A DNA stretch of 64,000 nt, from positions 806,001 to 870,000 of the forward strand of contig NZ_VNHY01000001.1 in NCBI RefSeq assembly GCF_008124865.1, given 5' to 3'. Below are positions 8,096 to 17,656 of this stretch, one piece after another. The notes beneath the pieces were generated by a model. It did no database searches, was not told the DNA's origin, and saw only the letters and a program-made list of their open reading frames with translations. The number at the start of each line of letters is the position of its first letter. The first letter of the stretch is position 1. The DNA is from Fodinibius salinus (GTDB taxonomy: Bacteria > Bacteroidota > Rhodothermia > Balneolales > Balneolaceae). Both the position numbers and the translations under genes were made by a program.

Positions 8096-11062
8096 TTATT
8101 CGCTGTCACTTTCTACATCCTCGAGTTTACGTTTCTCTTCAATAACCTCGTAGTTTTCAATAACGTCACCGACTTTAATATCATTGTAATTGACAATGCT
8201 AATACCACATTCATAGCCGGTTTTTACTTCTTTGACATCATCCTTGAACCGTTTCAAAGAATCAATCTCTCCATCGTAAATCACAACACCGTCGCGGACA
8301 ACGCGTACCGGATTATCACGATTTATTTTACCCTCGGTCACATAACAGCCCGCGATGGTACCAATACTGGATACTTTAAATATTTCACGAACTTCTGCGT
8401 TGCCGTACAGTTTCTCACTTATTTCAGGTGACAGCATACCCTCCATAGCGTCTTTCACTTCATCAACAGCATCATAAATTACGCTAAAGAGACGGATATC
8501 AATTTCTTCTTCCTCAGCCACACTTCGTGCATCATTTGTGGGCCGCACCTGGAAACCAATGATAATAGCTTCGGATGCCGAAGCCAGCAACACATCCGAT
8601 TCAGTAATGGCACCGGCACCAGTATGGATAATATTTACGGATACCTCATCATTACTGAGCTTTTGCAAGGCTCCGGAAAGTGCTTCAATAGAGCCGTCCA
8701 CATCCGCTTTGATAATAATGTTGAGATCATCAATTTCGCCAAGTGCCAGTCGTCTAGAAAGATCATCAAGGCTTACATGGCTGGATTGACGTAATTCTTG
8801 TTCTCTACGAATTTGCTGGCGCTGACTAGCAATATCTTTAGCCTTTTGCTCATCCTCCAGCACTACCAGCTTGTCACCAGCTTTGGGGATGTCATTAAAA
8901 CCGGTAAGCTGCAACGGCTCTGAAGGCCCTGCTTCTTCCAGCCTGTTACCAAGCTCATTTTCCATAGCACGTACCCGTCCAAAGCACGGACCAGCAACAA
9001 ATGAGTCACCGACTTTGAGCGTACCATTTTGCACCAAGATATTGGCGACTGTCCCCTTGCCTTTGTCAACACGCGCTTCGAGCACAACGCCATCTGCCTT
9101 GCGGTCAGGATTTGCCTGTAGTTCCATCAGGTCAGACTCGATAAGTACCTTCTCAAGAAGATCAGGGATTCCTTCACCTGTTTTAGCAGAAACCTCTGCA
9201 CACTGATTTTCGCCGCCATACTCCTCAATAATTACATCATGTTCGGCTAACTGCTGCTTAATTTTGTCAGGCTTGGCACCAGGTTTATCCATCTTATTAA
9301 TAGCCACAATGATTGAAACGCCTGCTGCTTTTGCGTGGTTAATAGCCTCAATTGTTTGCGGCATCACGGCGTCATCAGCAGCTACAACCAAAATAACAAT
9401 ATCAGTAGCCTGAGCACCTCGCGAACGCATAGCAGTAAATGCCTCGTGTCCTGGTGTATCAAGGAATGTAATAGGACGTCCGTCGTCAGTCTCAACTTCA
9501 TAAGCTCCTACGTGCTGGGTAATTCCGCCGGCTTCACCCTCTGCTACCTGTGATTTTCGAATATAGTCAAGCAGTGAAGTTTTACCGTGATCAACGTGAC
9601 CCATTACCGTAATAATGGGAGCGCGGGGTTCCAGATCTTCGGGGTCATCTTCTTCAAGTTCAATCTCTTCAATGCCTTCATCGGCATCGACAAACTCAAT
9701 TTCATAGCCGTATTCTTCGGCTACAAGCTCCATAGTACTAGCGTCTAATCGCTGATTTATCGACACCATCTTACCCAGGTCCATACAGGTTGTAATCACA
9801 TCATTCGCCTGCACACCCATCAGATCAGCTAAATCACTAACAGTAATAAATTCTGTTGCTTCAATGATGTTTTCTTCAAGTTCTTGAAGTTCTTCCTGAC
9901 GTTTTTGCTCTTCTTCACGCTCCTTTTTACGCTCGCGACGGCGTTTTTGTCGCTTACTCCCAACAGTTTCAGAAGACTTCATCTCCTGAAGGGTCTGCTT
10001 TAGATTCTCCTGTACATCATCGGTATCAACTCGATTACCGCGCCGCTTCCGTTTCTTCTTTTTACCTTTCTTTTTCTTCTTAGATTTATTCTTGGAAGAA
10101 TCTTTATCGCCTTTTCGGTCTTTCTTCCTCTTGCGTTTTTTACGACGCTTCGGCTTACTTTCATCAACTTTTACTTTACCAACTACTTTGGTTCCCTTTA
10201 ACCGGCCGGCTCTACCGCGTATTACCCCTTGCTCTGAGGAGTCCTTCTCTTCCTCATTATCATCTTCTTCTGCTTCTGTCTCATCAGTATCTTGATCGTC
10301 GGCTTCTTCCTCATCTTCGGATTCTGCCTCACCTTCAGATTCTGTCTTATCTTCTTCCTCTTCCGTATCCTGCTGTACTTCTTCCTTAGTATCTTCTTCC
10401 TCTACCTGCTCTTCTGGAGACTCTTCTTCAGTTTCGGTCTCAGCTTCTTTCTCAGTTTGAGACTCAACTTCTTTATCGTCCTCACCAGCATCTGTTGATT
10501 CTTCAACCTCATCGGTTTCTTCGGAATCCTCAGTCGTTTCATCTTCGGATTCTGCCTCACCTTCAGATTCTGTCTTATCTTCTTCATCTTCCGTATCCTG
10601 CTGTACCTCTTCTTCAGCCTCCTCAGACTCTTTTTCATCCTGAGGCTCTAACGGCATATCACTTTCGGCTTCCTCTTCTTGGTCACCTTGCTCATCATCT
10701 TTGGGTTTTAAACCCTCAACTTCTTCCTCATCCTCAGGTTCAAGAGGCATTTCTTCCTCATCATCCTCTTCTTCCATTGGCTCCAGGTAATCTTCAACAG
10801 ATACACTTTCGTTACGACTAGAACGAATTTGACTACGCCGATTTTCGTACTCTTCTTTAGCTTTTTGATGCTCCTCGCTATTAGCTTTGTCAGCACCATA
10901 TACCTCTTCAAGCGTGGAGTACATTTCGGGCGTTACTTTCGAATTGGGTTTATTATCAATATCAAAGCCCTCATCCGAAAGTGAATCTACAATCGAAGTT
11001 GTAGATACATTAAACTCGGAAGCAACCTTAAATAAACGTTTTGACTTAGCCTTAGGCGACAT
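8096..11062 (-). CDS. infB: translation initiation factor IF-2
   Basis: A 988-residue GTPase that places initiator tRNA on the 30S subunit. An IF2_N subdomain opens the protein (KRLFKVASEFNVSTTSIV). A very long, highly acidic linker (about residues 70-285) follows, then a lysine/arginine-rich block (about 300-390) and a second IF2_N domain (ITVSDLADLMGVQANDVI). The G domain has the G1 motif GHVDHGKTS near residue 490, DTPGHE and NKMDKP. Domains II-IV follow to a normal C-terminus. The acidic linker contains an internal near-identical DNA duplication (10311-10612). The excess of acidic residues fits adaptation to salt, which is inference. Confidence 0.97.
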   Translation of the reverse strand: MSPKAKSKRLFKVASEFNVSTTSIVDSLSDEGFDIDNKPNSKVTPEMYSTLEEVYGADKANSEEHQKAKEEYENRRSQIRSSRNESVSVEDYLEPMEEEDDEEEMPLEPEDEEEVEGLKPKDDEQGDQEEEAESDMPLEPQDEKESEEAEEEVQQDTEDEEDKTESEGEAESEDETTEDSEETDEVEESTDAGEDDKEVESQTEKEAETETEEESPEEQVEEEDTKEEVQQDTEEEEDKTESEGEAESEDEEEADDQDTDETEAEEDDNEEEKDSSEQGVIRGRAGRLKGTKVVGKVKVDESKPKRRKKRKRKKDRKGDKDSSKNKSKKKKKGKKKKRKRRGNRVDTDDVQENLKQTLQEMKSSETVGSKRQKRRRERKKEREEEQKRQEELQELEENIIEATEFITVSDLADLMGVQANDVITTCMDLGKMVSINQRLDASTMELVAEEYGYEIEFVDADEGIEEIELEEDDPEDLEPRAPIITVMGHVDHGKTSLLDYIRKSQVAEGEAGGITQHVGAYEVETDDGRPITFLDTPGHEAFTAMRSRGAQATDIVILVVAADDAVMPQTIEAINHAKAAGVSIIVAINKMDKPGAKPDKIKQQLAEHDVIIEEYGGENQCAEVSAKTGEGIPDLLEKVLIESDLMELQANPDRKADGVVLEARVDKGKGTVANILVQNGTLKVGDSFVAGPCFGRVRAMENELGNRLEEAGPSEPLQLTGFNDIPKAGDKLVVLEDEQKAKDIASQRQQIRREQELRQSSHVSLDDLSRRLALGEIDDLNIIIKADVDGSIEALSGALQKLSNDEVSVNIIHTGAGAITESDVLLASASEAIIIGFQVRPTNDARSVAEEEEIDIRLFSVIYDAVDEVKDAMEGMLSPEISEKLYGNAEVREIFKVSSIGTIAGCYVTEGKINRDNPVRVVRDGVVIYDGEIDSLKRFKDDVKEVKTGYECGISIVNYNDIKVGDVIENYEVIEEKRKLEDVESDSE
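10311..10612. repeat. 74-bp near-identical direct repeat inside infB
   Basis: Copies at 10311-10384 and 10539-10612 agree at 72 of 74 positions and are offset by 228 bp, a multiple of three, so the frame is kept. Each encodes the acidic stretch EEVQQDTE(D/E)EEDKTESEGE. This is an in-frame duplication in the disordered linker of IF-2. Confidence 0.9.
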
Positions 11063-11159
11063 ATGAAGTTATTTCTAAAACTACGTTCTAAAATTAAATA
11101 TTTGTCAACTGTACTCTACAGTATAAGGTAAAGGAGGTTTGGTGGAAATGTAAGTTTAA

Positions 11160-12416
11160 TCACACTTCTTCATCCTCAAATTCATAGGCGATAATATCGA
11201 TGATTCGTTCCGCCTCTTCTTCAGTTATTTCGCCGTCGGTACGGCGCACGATTTCTTCTTCTTCCAGATCAAGTACCTGTCGGGCTGTATCACAGCCAAT
11301 TTCGTGGAGCTGGTCAATCACTTCGGCACCAAAATCGATCTCAAATTCACCGAGATCAATATCATCTTCCTCCTCCACTTCGCGATACACATCTATCTCA
11401 CAATCCGTGAGCTTGGAGGCCAAACGAATGTTTACTCCACCCTTACCAATAGCTTTGGATACCTCATCAGCAGGCACAAGTACTTTAGCATGGCTTTTAT
11501 CCTCACTGAGATCAACACTTAGAACCTCGGCCGGCTGCAGTGCTTTCTTAATAAACTCGTGTTTATCATCAGTGTAATTAATGACATCAATATTCTCGTT
11601 CTGTAGCTCGCGAACAATGGCGTGGATGCGAATACCTTTCATTCCCACACAAGCTCCTACGGGATCTACCCGCTCGTCGTGCGAGCGAACTGCTACCTTG
11701 GAACGGTCACCCGGATCACGAGCAATACGAACAAGTTCAATAATACCGTCAAAAACTTCCGGTATTTCGTTTTCAAATAATCGCTCTAAAAATATCGGCG
11801 ACGTGCGCGATATAATCACCGACGGGTTGCCGTGATACCGCTTTACTTCTTTCACAACAGCTCGAATGGTATCTCCTTTTCGGTAACGGTCTTTATAAAT
11901 CTGTTCATCTTTGGGGAGTACCAGCTCAACACCATTATGATTAACTAACATTTCGCGACTACGAATCTGATAGACATCACCTAGTACAATTTCACCAACA
12001 CGATCGGAATATTCCTCAAAGATATTGTCCTTCTCAATTTCGCGAATACGCTGGGATAACTGCTGGCGCGCCATCATAACAGCACGACGTCCAAAATCTT
12101 GGATAGAAAGCTCTTGGGCATACTCATCATACAGCTCAAGGTCGGGATCATTTTTTTGTGCTTCTTCCAGGGTAATCTCCTGCACCTCATCCGTCAACTC
12201 TTCTTCGGGTACCACTTCACGGATATGAAGAATCTGAATTTCTCCCCGATCTGCATTTAAAATAACTTCAAAAGCATCATCCGAACCATACTTCTTGCGG
12301 ATCATCGTTCTAAAGACATCTTCCAAGATCGACAATAGCAGATCTTTTCCCATGTCCTTGTCTTTTGCAATTTCGGCAAAAGATTGAATTATCTTTTTAG
12401 AAACGTCATTTGACAT
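11160..12416 (-). CDS. nusA: transcription termination/antitermination factor NusA
   Basis: A 418-residue RNA polymerase-binding elongation factor. The N-terminal polymerase-binding domain covers about residues 1-130. An S1 domain follows (SDRVGEIVLGDVYQI), then two KH domains with the segments DPVGACVGMKGIRIHAI and VSKAIGKGGVNIRLAS. It ends with one short acidic helical repeat region rather than the two long acidic repeats of E. coli, so it is intermediate in length. It is cotranscribed with rimP upstream (22-bp gap). Confidence 0.95.
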   Translation of the reverse strand: MSNDVSKKIIQSFAEIAKDKDMGKDLLLSILEDVFRTMIRKKYGSDDAFEVILNADRGEIQILHIREVVPEEELTDEVQEITLEEAQKNDPDLELYDEYAQELSIQDFGRRAVMMARQQLSQRIREIEKDNIFEEYSDRVGEIVLGDVYQIRSREMLVNHNGVELVLPKDEQIYKDRYRKGDTIRAVVKEVKRYHGNPSVIISRTSPIFLERLFENEIPEVFDGIIELVRIARDPGDRSKVAVRSHDERVDPVGACVGMKGIRIHAIVRELQNENIDVINYTDDKHEFIKKALQPAEVLSVDLSEDKSHAKVLVPADEVSKAIGKGGVNIRLASKLTDCEIDVYREVEEEDDIDLGEFEIDFGAEVIDQLHEIGCDTARQVLDLEEEEIVRRTDGEITEEEAERIIDIIAYEFEDEEV

Positions 12417-12438
12417 CAGTGAGCTCCTGTAACCTTAA

Positions 12439-12897
12439 TTATTTGAATGAGGGAATAATTGTTGTTTCTACCAGCTTATCAAATGCAATCGATTTGGACT
12501 CTTCTTCCATTTCGATTACAATTTCATCTTCAAATACATCCTGTAAAATACCTTGCACTTCACGATCCTCGCCTTCATCTGTAAAAGCAACTCTTGCTTT
12601 TCGTCCCTTGTTTTTTGGGTATTGCCGCTTGTCAACCAGCGGACGATCTAAGCCCGGAGACGAAACATTAATCCGATATTTATCAGAGAAAATATCGTGA
12701 GCTTCAAGCAAAAAACTCATCTCGTTACTAATTTCTGCACATTCATCCATATTAACGCCGCGATCTTCGCCGTCCACCGATACCCATACTTCTGGAATAT
12801 CCCCGCCCTTTATCTCAATATCGACGAGAAAAAAATCGGTTGTTGAAAGAACCGACTCGGCAATTTCTTTTAATTTGTTTGTTACTTTGTTGGACAC
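12439..12897 (-). CDS. rimP: ribosome maturation factor RimP
   Basis: A 152-residue 30S assembly factor. The conserved RINVSSPGLDRPL segment lies near residue 85 and the C-terminal SH3-like domain follows. The start is a GTG at 12895-12897, which keeps the normal N-terminus; no ATG is available in frame. It heads the rimP-nusA-infB operon, with a promoter and a terminator-like hairpin directly upstream. Confidence 0.92.
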   Translation of the reverse strand: MSNKVTNKLKEIAESVLSTTDFFLVDIEIKGGDIPEVWVSVDGEDRGVNMDECAEISNEMSFLLEAHDIFSDKYRINVSSPGLDRPLVDKRQYPKNKGRKARVAFTDEGEDREVQGILQDVFEDEIVIEMEEESKSIAFDKLVETTIIPSFK

Positions 12898-12916
12898 AGC
12901 TACAATATTTATGGAT

Positions 12917-12946
12917 AAAAAAAAGTGAGAACCTTGCGGTGCTCAC
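12917..12946 (-). terminator. leader terminator-like hairpin upstream of rimP
   Basis: Read leftward, GTGAGCACC (12938-12946) pairs with GGTTCTCAC (12925-12933), with one C-U mismatch, closed by a GCAA tetraloop. Eight uninterrupted Ts (12917-12924) follow at once. This has all parts of an intrinsic terminator but sits between the promoter and the first gene of the operon. No gene on this strand lies upstream for which it could be the ordinary end. Confidence 0.65.
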
Positions 12947-12956
12947 TTAAAGCAAT

Positions 12957-12987
12957 CAAAGATATTGGTATTCCGCCTAAAAAACAA
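12957..12987 (-). promoter_or_regulatory. Bacteroidota-type promoter of the rimP-nusA-infB operon
   Basis: On the minus strand TTG (12985-12987), 20 nt, then TATCTTTG (12957-12964). Transcription would begin near 12950, just before the leader hairpin. The rest of the 295-bp gap to the divergent gene at 13193 shows no further gene. Confidence 0.6.
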
Positions 12988-13192
12988 CCCACGAACTAGA
13001 ATACTATTCCTTATAATACACGACCAATACAAGTGGTTAAAACAATTTGCTCATTACCTATATTTTCTCCTCAGCTAAACAAAAACTATATATTCCATAA
13101 CTGCTGCTTTTTTAAAAATTTTTATAAAAACTTTATCTAAGCTTTTCTATAATAAGGAGCTACTTTTAAATCTTCACCTAACTTCCGTAACC

Positions 13193-16072
13193 ATGACTCG
13201 GTACTGCCTCACTATTGTTATTCTACTTTCTAGTTTTGTCATTAGCAAAGCTCAAGAAATAGACATCACCCCTACCACGGCTGAAGAACGCGCAACAGCC
13301 ATTGAAAAGCGTCAACACATGCGGGGGAACTCTATTTTTAACGAATATCCGGTTCGTAACGTGGGCCCAACAGTAATGGGCGGACGCATTACTGACCTGG
13401 CAGTAAAAAATGATAACCCGCGCAAATTCTATGTCGCCTTTGCTTCGGGTGGTATTTTCAAAACTACCAACAGCGGCAATACAATGGAACCCATTTTTGA
13501 CCATCAGGGGACACTGACAATGGGAGACATTGCAATATCAAAAGCAGACAGCAACGTCTTATGGGCCGGTACCGGGGAAAATAACAGTAGCCGATCGAGC
13601 TACGCGGGCACCGGTATTTATAAGAGTGAAGACGGTGGCAAAACATGGTCCTTTTCCGGTCTTCGGGGCTCACAGCATATCGGCAGAATTATTACTCATC
13701 CTACAAATCCCGATGTGGCCTGGGCAGCCAGTATGGGTCCCCTTTATTCGATGAACGAAATTCGCGGTGTCTATAAAACAACTGATGGGGGAGAAAACTG
13801 GACAAAGACATTAACACCACCTGACAGTACCGGCGTTATCGATTTAGTTATGCATCCCAATAATCCCGACAAACTATGGGCCACTACCTGGGAACGTTAC
13901 CGACAGGCCTGGAATTTTGATGAGGCCGGGCCCGGATCCGCGATTTATACTTCTAATGACGGTGGAGAAAACTGGCAAAAAGCCATGAAGGGCTTTCCTG
14001 ACGGTAAGTTTGTGGGACGTATCGGCATCGACGTTAGCGAGAGTAACCCTAATATCATGTATGCGTTCTTAGATAATCAGAAGGAATCAAAAACAAAGAA
14101 AGAAACCGACTCTGATAAGCTGCACCAAACTGATTTTGTGGACATGAGTCGAAAGACCTTTCTGGAACTCGATGATGACAAATTAAATACATTTTTACGC
14201 AGCAACCAGTTTCCTAAAAAATATACTGCTAAATCTGTCAAGCAAGATGTACGCGAAGGCAAGTATAATCCTAAAGCATTGTCTGATTACCTGGGCGATG
14301 CCAATGACGCTCTTTTTGAAACCAGTATTGAAGGTGCCCAAGTCTATCGCTCGGAAAACGGTGGAAAAAGCTGGAAGAAAATAAACAGTTACAGCCTCGA
14401 TAATCTCATCTTTACCTATGGCTACTATTTTGGCGAAGTACGCATATCCCCTACTGATCCCAATGAACTGTATATTATGGGTGTACCCATGCTTAAATCC
14501 GAAGATGGTGGAAAAACTTGGAAAGCAGTAGCAGAAAATCAAGATGTCCACGTCGACCACCATGCCATGTGGATTGATCCCAATGATCCAGAGCATATTT
14601 TGCTCGGTAATGACGGAGGATTATATGAAAGTCATGATGGTGCAGAGAATTTTATTCATCACAACAATACCCCGGTGGGACAATTTTACACCGTAGCTGT
14701 AGACATGGAGCAGCCTTACAATATTTACGGAGGACTGCAAGATAACGGAGTTTTTACCGGTTCTTCGGAAGGATCGCCCAACGACGGTGAACACTGGGAA
14801 CGCCTTTTCGGCGGTGACGGCATGCATGTAGCCGTTGATCCCAATAATTCTGAGCTGATCTATACAGGATTTCAATTTGGTAATTATTTTCGGATTGATC
14901 AGTCTAAAGATAAATACACCAAGATTACGCCCAAGCACCAGATTGGCGAAGCTCCCTATCGTTTTAACTGGAATACGCCGGTAGAAATGAGCAACCACAA
15001 TTCGGATATCATTTATTTTGGATCACAAAAAATTAATCGGTCTATGGATCAGGGTAAGACCTGGACGACCATAAGTCCTGACTTAACGAAGGATCTGCCC
15101 AACGGCAATGTCCCCTATTCTACATTAACAACCATCTCGGAATCACCTGTTGATTTCAGTGTACTATGGGCCGGCACGGATGATGGTAACATCCAGGTTA
15201 CCAAAGACGGCGGCAAACACTGGGATTTGGTATCCAAAGACTTGCCCAAACGCCGCTGGGTCAGCGAAGTGCAGGCTTCTCCCCATGATCCTGCTACGGC
15301 TTATGCTTCGCTCAATGGTTATCGGTACGATGATTTCAAAACCTACCTGTACAAAACGACTAACTATGGCCGCACCTGGCAATCGGTACAAGGCAATCTG
15401 CCGCAGGATGTAGCCAACGTTATCGCACAAGATCCCGTAAATCCCGATATCCTATATGCGGGACTTGACCACGGAACCTATGCAAGCTTTAATGATGGCA
15501 AAAAATGGTTTTTGATTAATGGAATACCCAATGTTGCTTCTTACGATATGGTCGTTCATCCCCGCGAAAATGATTTGGTAGTGGGTACGCACGGTCGCAG
15601 TGTATATGTAATGGAACTTGAACCCATCCACAAGATAGCAAACAACCAAGATGCGACCATTATGGCACTGCAAACTCAAGATGTTCGCCATTCTGATAAC
15701 TGGGGAGAACGCCCGGCTCCCTACCGCCCAATTAACGAACCGGAAACCAAGTGGATGTACTGGGTGGGCAATTCCGACGTTGAAGAAGAATCTATCAGCA
15801 TTAAAATTTCGAACAGTGATGGAGAAATTGTAAAAACATTATCAGACAAAGCTGATTATGGGTTCAATACGTTGAGTTGGAACCTACTACTGGATAAGTC
15901 CAGCAAAGACAACTCACGCAGCTATCTGTCGCCCGGTACCTACACTGTTACTTATAATTTAAATGGATCTACTGATGAAATTACGTTTGATGTTACCAGT
16001 CGCAATCATAGCGGCAATACTTCTGAGCGGGTGTTCTCAAGCCCAGAAGAAATCGAATACGAAGAATACTAA
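13193..16072 (+). CDS. secreted VPS10/sortilin-type BNR-repeat protein
   Basis: A 959-residue protein with a signal peptide (MTRYCLTIVILLSSFVISKA, cut probably after AQ). The body is a large beta-propeller built on Asp-box (BNR) repeats: SEDGGKTW occurs twice, with TTDGGENW, SNDGGENW and TKDGGKHW variants. A charged insert around residues 295-365 interrupts the propeller. Such proteins are often called glycosyl hydrolases, but Asp-boxes are structural and no sialidase active site was recognised, so the function is unknown. A C-terminal beta-sandwich-like region follows. Its last 33 codons overlap the start of the DUF192 lipoprotein gene in another frame. Confidence 0.85.
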   Translation: MTRYCLTIVILLSSFVISKAQEIDITPTTAEERATAIEKRQHMRGNSIFNEYPVRNVGPTVMGGRITDLAVKNDNPRKFYVAFASGGIFKTTNSGNTMEPIFDHQGTLTMGDIAISKADSNVLWAGTGENNSSRSSYAGTGIYKSEDGGKTWSFSGLRGSQHIGRIITHPTNPDVAWAASMGPLYSMNEIRGVYKTTDGGENWTKTLTPPDSTGVIDLVMHPNNPDKLWATTWERYRQAWNFDEAGPGSAIYTSNDGGENWQKAMKGFPDGKFVGRIGIDVSESNPNIMYAFLDNQKESKTKKETDSDKLHQTDFVDMSRKTFLELDDDKLNTFLRSNQFPKKYTAKSVKQDVREGKYNPKALSDYLGDANDALFETSIEGAQVYRSENGGKSWKKINSYSLDNLIFTYGYYFGEVRISPTDPNELYIMGVPMLKSEDGGKTWKAVAENQDVHVDHHAMWIDPNDPEHILLGNDGGLYESHDGAENFIHHNNTPVGQFYTVAVDMEQPYNIYGGLQDNGVFTGSSEGSPNDGEHWERLFGGDGMHVAVDPNNSELIYTGFQFGNYFRIDQSKDKYTKITPKHQIGEAPYRFNWNTPVEMSNHNSDIIYFGSQKINRSMDQGKTWTTISPDLTKDLPNGNVPYSTLTTISESPVDFSVLWAGTDDGNIQVTKDGGKHWDLVSKDLPKRRWVSEVQASPHDPATAYASLNGYRYDDFKTYLYKTTNYGRTWQSVQGNLPQDVANVIAQDPVNPDILYAGLDHGTYASFNDGKKWFLINGIPNVASYDMVVHPRENDLVVGTHGRSVYVMELEPIHKIANNQDATIMALQTQDVRHSDNWGERPAPYRPINEPETKWMYWVGNSDVEEESISIKISNSDGEIVKTLSDKADYGFNTLSWNLLLDKSSKDNSRSYLSPGTYTVTYNLNGSTDEITFDVTSRNHSGNTSERVFSSPEEIEYEEY

Positions 16073-16463
16073 TGACAGCGGCCGCACACTCGAATTTGTG
16101 CGGTCGGTATCTTTTCTCTCTGCCAGCGGTGACACGGCAAGTACTGTTCAAGTAGCCGTTGCAGATGATGACACAGAGCGAAACCAAGGCCTAATGGATG
16201 TGCGGGATTTGCCCGAATCAAAGGGTATGCTATTTATTTTTGAGAATAATGAGCCCCGCAGCTTCTGGATGGCCAATACTCCCCTTTCACTAGATATTAT
16301 TTTTGTAAACAACGAGGGGGAAATAGTACGCATCCATCACAGTGCCCAACCTTTTTCCGAAAAAAATGTAAAATCAGACAAACCGGCAAAGTATGTAATA
16401 GAAACCAATGCAGGATACTGTATTTCCAATGATATACAGGAAGGCATGAACGTGAGTTTGTAG
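15975..16463 (+). CDS. DUF192 family lipoprotein
   Basis: About 162 residues. The first codons give a lipoprotein signal, MKLRLMLPVAIIAAILLSGC, with the lipobox LSGC, so the mature protein is a membrane-anchored, probably periplasmic lipoprotein. The rest is a DUF192 domain: an ERNQGLMDVRDLPESKGMLF segment, then SFWMANTPLSLDIIFV and a C-terminal YVIETNAGY. An ATG four codons earlier (15963) is also possible, but MKLRLM gives a better signal peptide. The whole signal peptide is encoded inside the upstream BNR gene in the third frame relative to it. The function of DUF192 is unknown. Confidence 0.85.
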   Translation: MKLRLMLPVAIIAAILLSGCSQAQKKSNTKNTNDSGRTLEFVRSVSFLSASGDTASTVQVAVADDDTERNQGLMDVRDLPESKGMLFIFENNEPRSFWMANTPLSLDIIFVNNEGEIVRIHHSAQPFSEKNVKSDKPAKYVIETNAGYCISNDIQEGMNVSL

Positions 16464-16575
16464 GGGGATCCCAAAGGCACAGACGGGTCTGGACGTATGA
16501 ACGCACAACGTACAGTAAGGTGAATAATAAAATAGCACAAACGTATCCCCCTTGTACTATAGACGATTGCTATAC

Positions 16576-17607
16576 TTAAGCCTCTATTTTCTCATCCTTA
16601 TGTTCATCCAAAAATTCCTTCACCTTCATCACATTCTGCTTTGAACCAATAAAGATGGGGGTGCGTTGATGAATAGACTCCGGCGTAATTTCCATAACAC
16701 GTCCATTGCCGTCAATAGCCATCCCACCGGCTTGCTCAATAATCATACTCAATGGATTGCACTCGTACATAAGCCGCAGCTTTCCATTGGGATATTCCTG
16801 GCTATCCGGATAAATGAAGATACCACCCTTCATAAGGGTACGATGCACATCCGCTACCATGGCACCAATATAACGCGCAGAATACGGACGGTTTGTCTCA
16901 TCATCTACTTCCTGGCAGTACTTGACATATTTTTTTAGCCCCTCGGGCCATGACTTATAGTTACCCTCATTTACGCTGTAAATACTGCCATAGTCCGGAA
17001 TCTTAATATCATCATTCGACAAAATAAACTCTCCGATACTGGGATCCAGCGTAAATAATGAGACGCCTACTCCTGTAGTATAAGCCATGAGCGTACTTGA
17101 TCCGTACAATACATATCCAGCCGCTACCTGCTGGAGCCCGGGTTGCAGCGCATCATCCTCGGAAAGCTTCTTTGTACTTGTATTCTTACGAAGGTAGATT
17201 GAAAAAATACTGCCAATAGAAACATTTACATCAATGTTCGAAGAACCATCAAGGGGATCCAGATAGACAATATATTTACCTCCATCGTTATCCAGATCTA
17301 CAATACCGTCATTCTCTTCGGAGATCACCATGCAGGTAATTTCGGAGCGGTTAAGTGCAGAAATAAGCTGCTCATCAGCAAATAAATCCAATTTTTTAAC
17401 CGATTCGCCGTGCACATTAGTACTGCCATCTTCACCCAAAATATTAGTAATACCCGCCTTGTTAACCTCGCGAGAAATAATTTTTGCTGCCAGTCCAATA
17501 TCTCTGAGCAACTGCGAAAGCTCCCCTTTTGCACCTGGAAATTTATTCTGTGACTGAATAATATATTCTTCCAGCGTAATCACACTTTTCGATTTCTGAT
17601 CTACCAT
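16576..17607 (-). CDS. fbp: fructose-1,6-bisphosphatase, class I
   Basis: A 343-residue gluconeogenic phosphatase. It has the metal-binding signature VYLDPLDGSSNIDVNVSIG near residue 110 and the preceding SEENDGI acidic pair. The substrate-binding segment KLRLMYECNPLSMIIEQAGG lies near residue 275. Length is normal. It follows coaE on the same strand after 49 bp and is convergent with the DUF192 gene. Confidence 0.95.
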   Translation of the reverse strand: MVDQKSKSVITLEEYIIQSQNKFPGAKGELSQLLRDIGLAAKIISREVNKAGITNILGEDGSTNVHGESVKKLDLFADEQLISALNRSEITCMVISEENDGIVDLDNDGGKYIVYLDPLDGSSNIDVNVSIGSIFSIYLRKNTSTKKLSEDDALQPGLQQVAAGYVLYGSSTLMAYTTGVGVSLFTLDPSIGEFILSNDDIKIPDYGSIYSVNEGNYKSWPEGLKKYVKYCQEVDDETNRPYSARYIGAMVADVHRTLMKGGIFIYPDSQEYPNGKLRLMYECNPLSMIIEQAGGMAIDGNGRVMEITPESIHQRTPIFIGSKQNVMKVKEFLDEHKDEKIEA

Positions 17608-17656
17608 ACCGTCTTAACTATTATAATTTCAATAATCTCTATGCTGATAATTTATC

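Noticed and set aside
10092-10821. Several open frames opposite the acidic linker of infB
   Set aside because: Low-complexity GAA/GAG codons produce long antisense frames without meaning.
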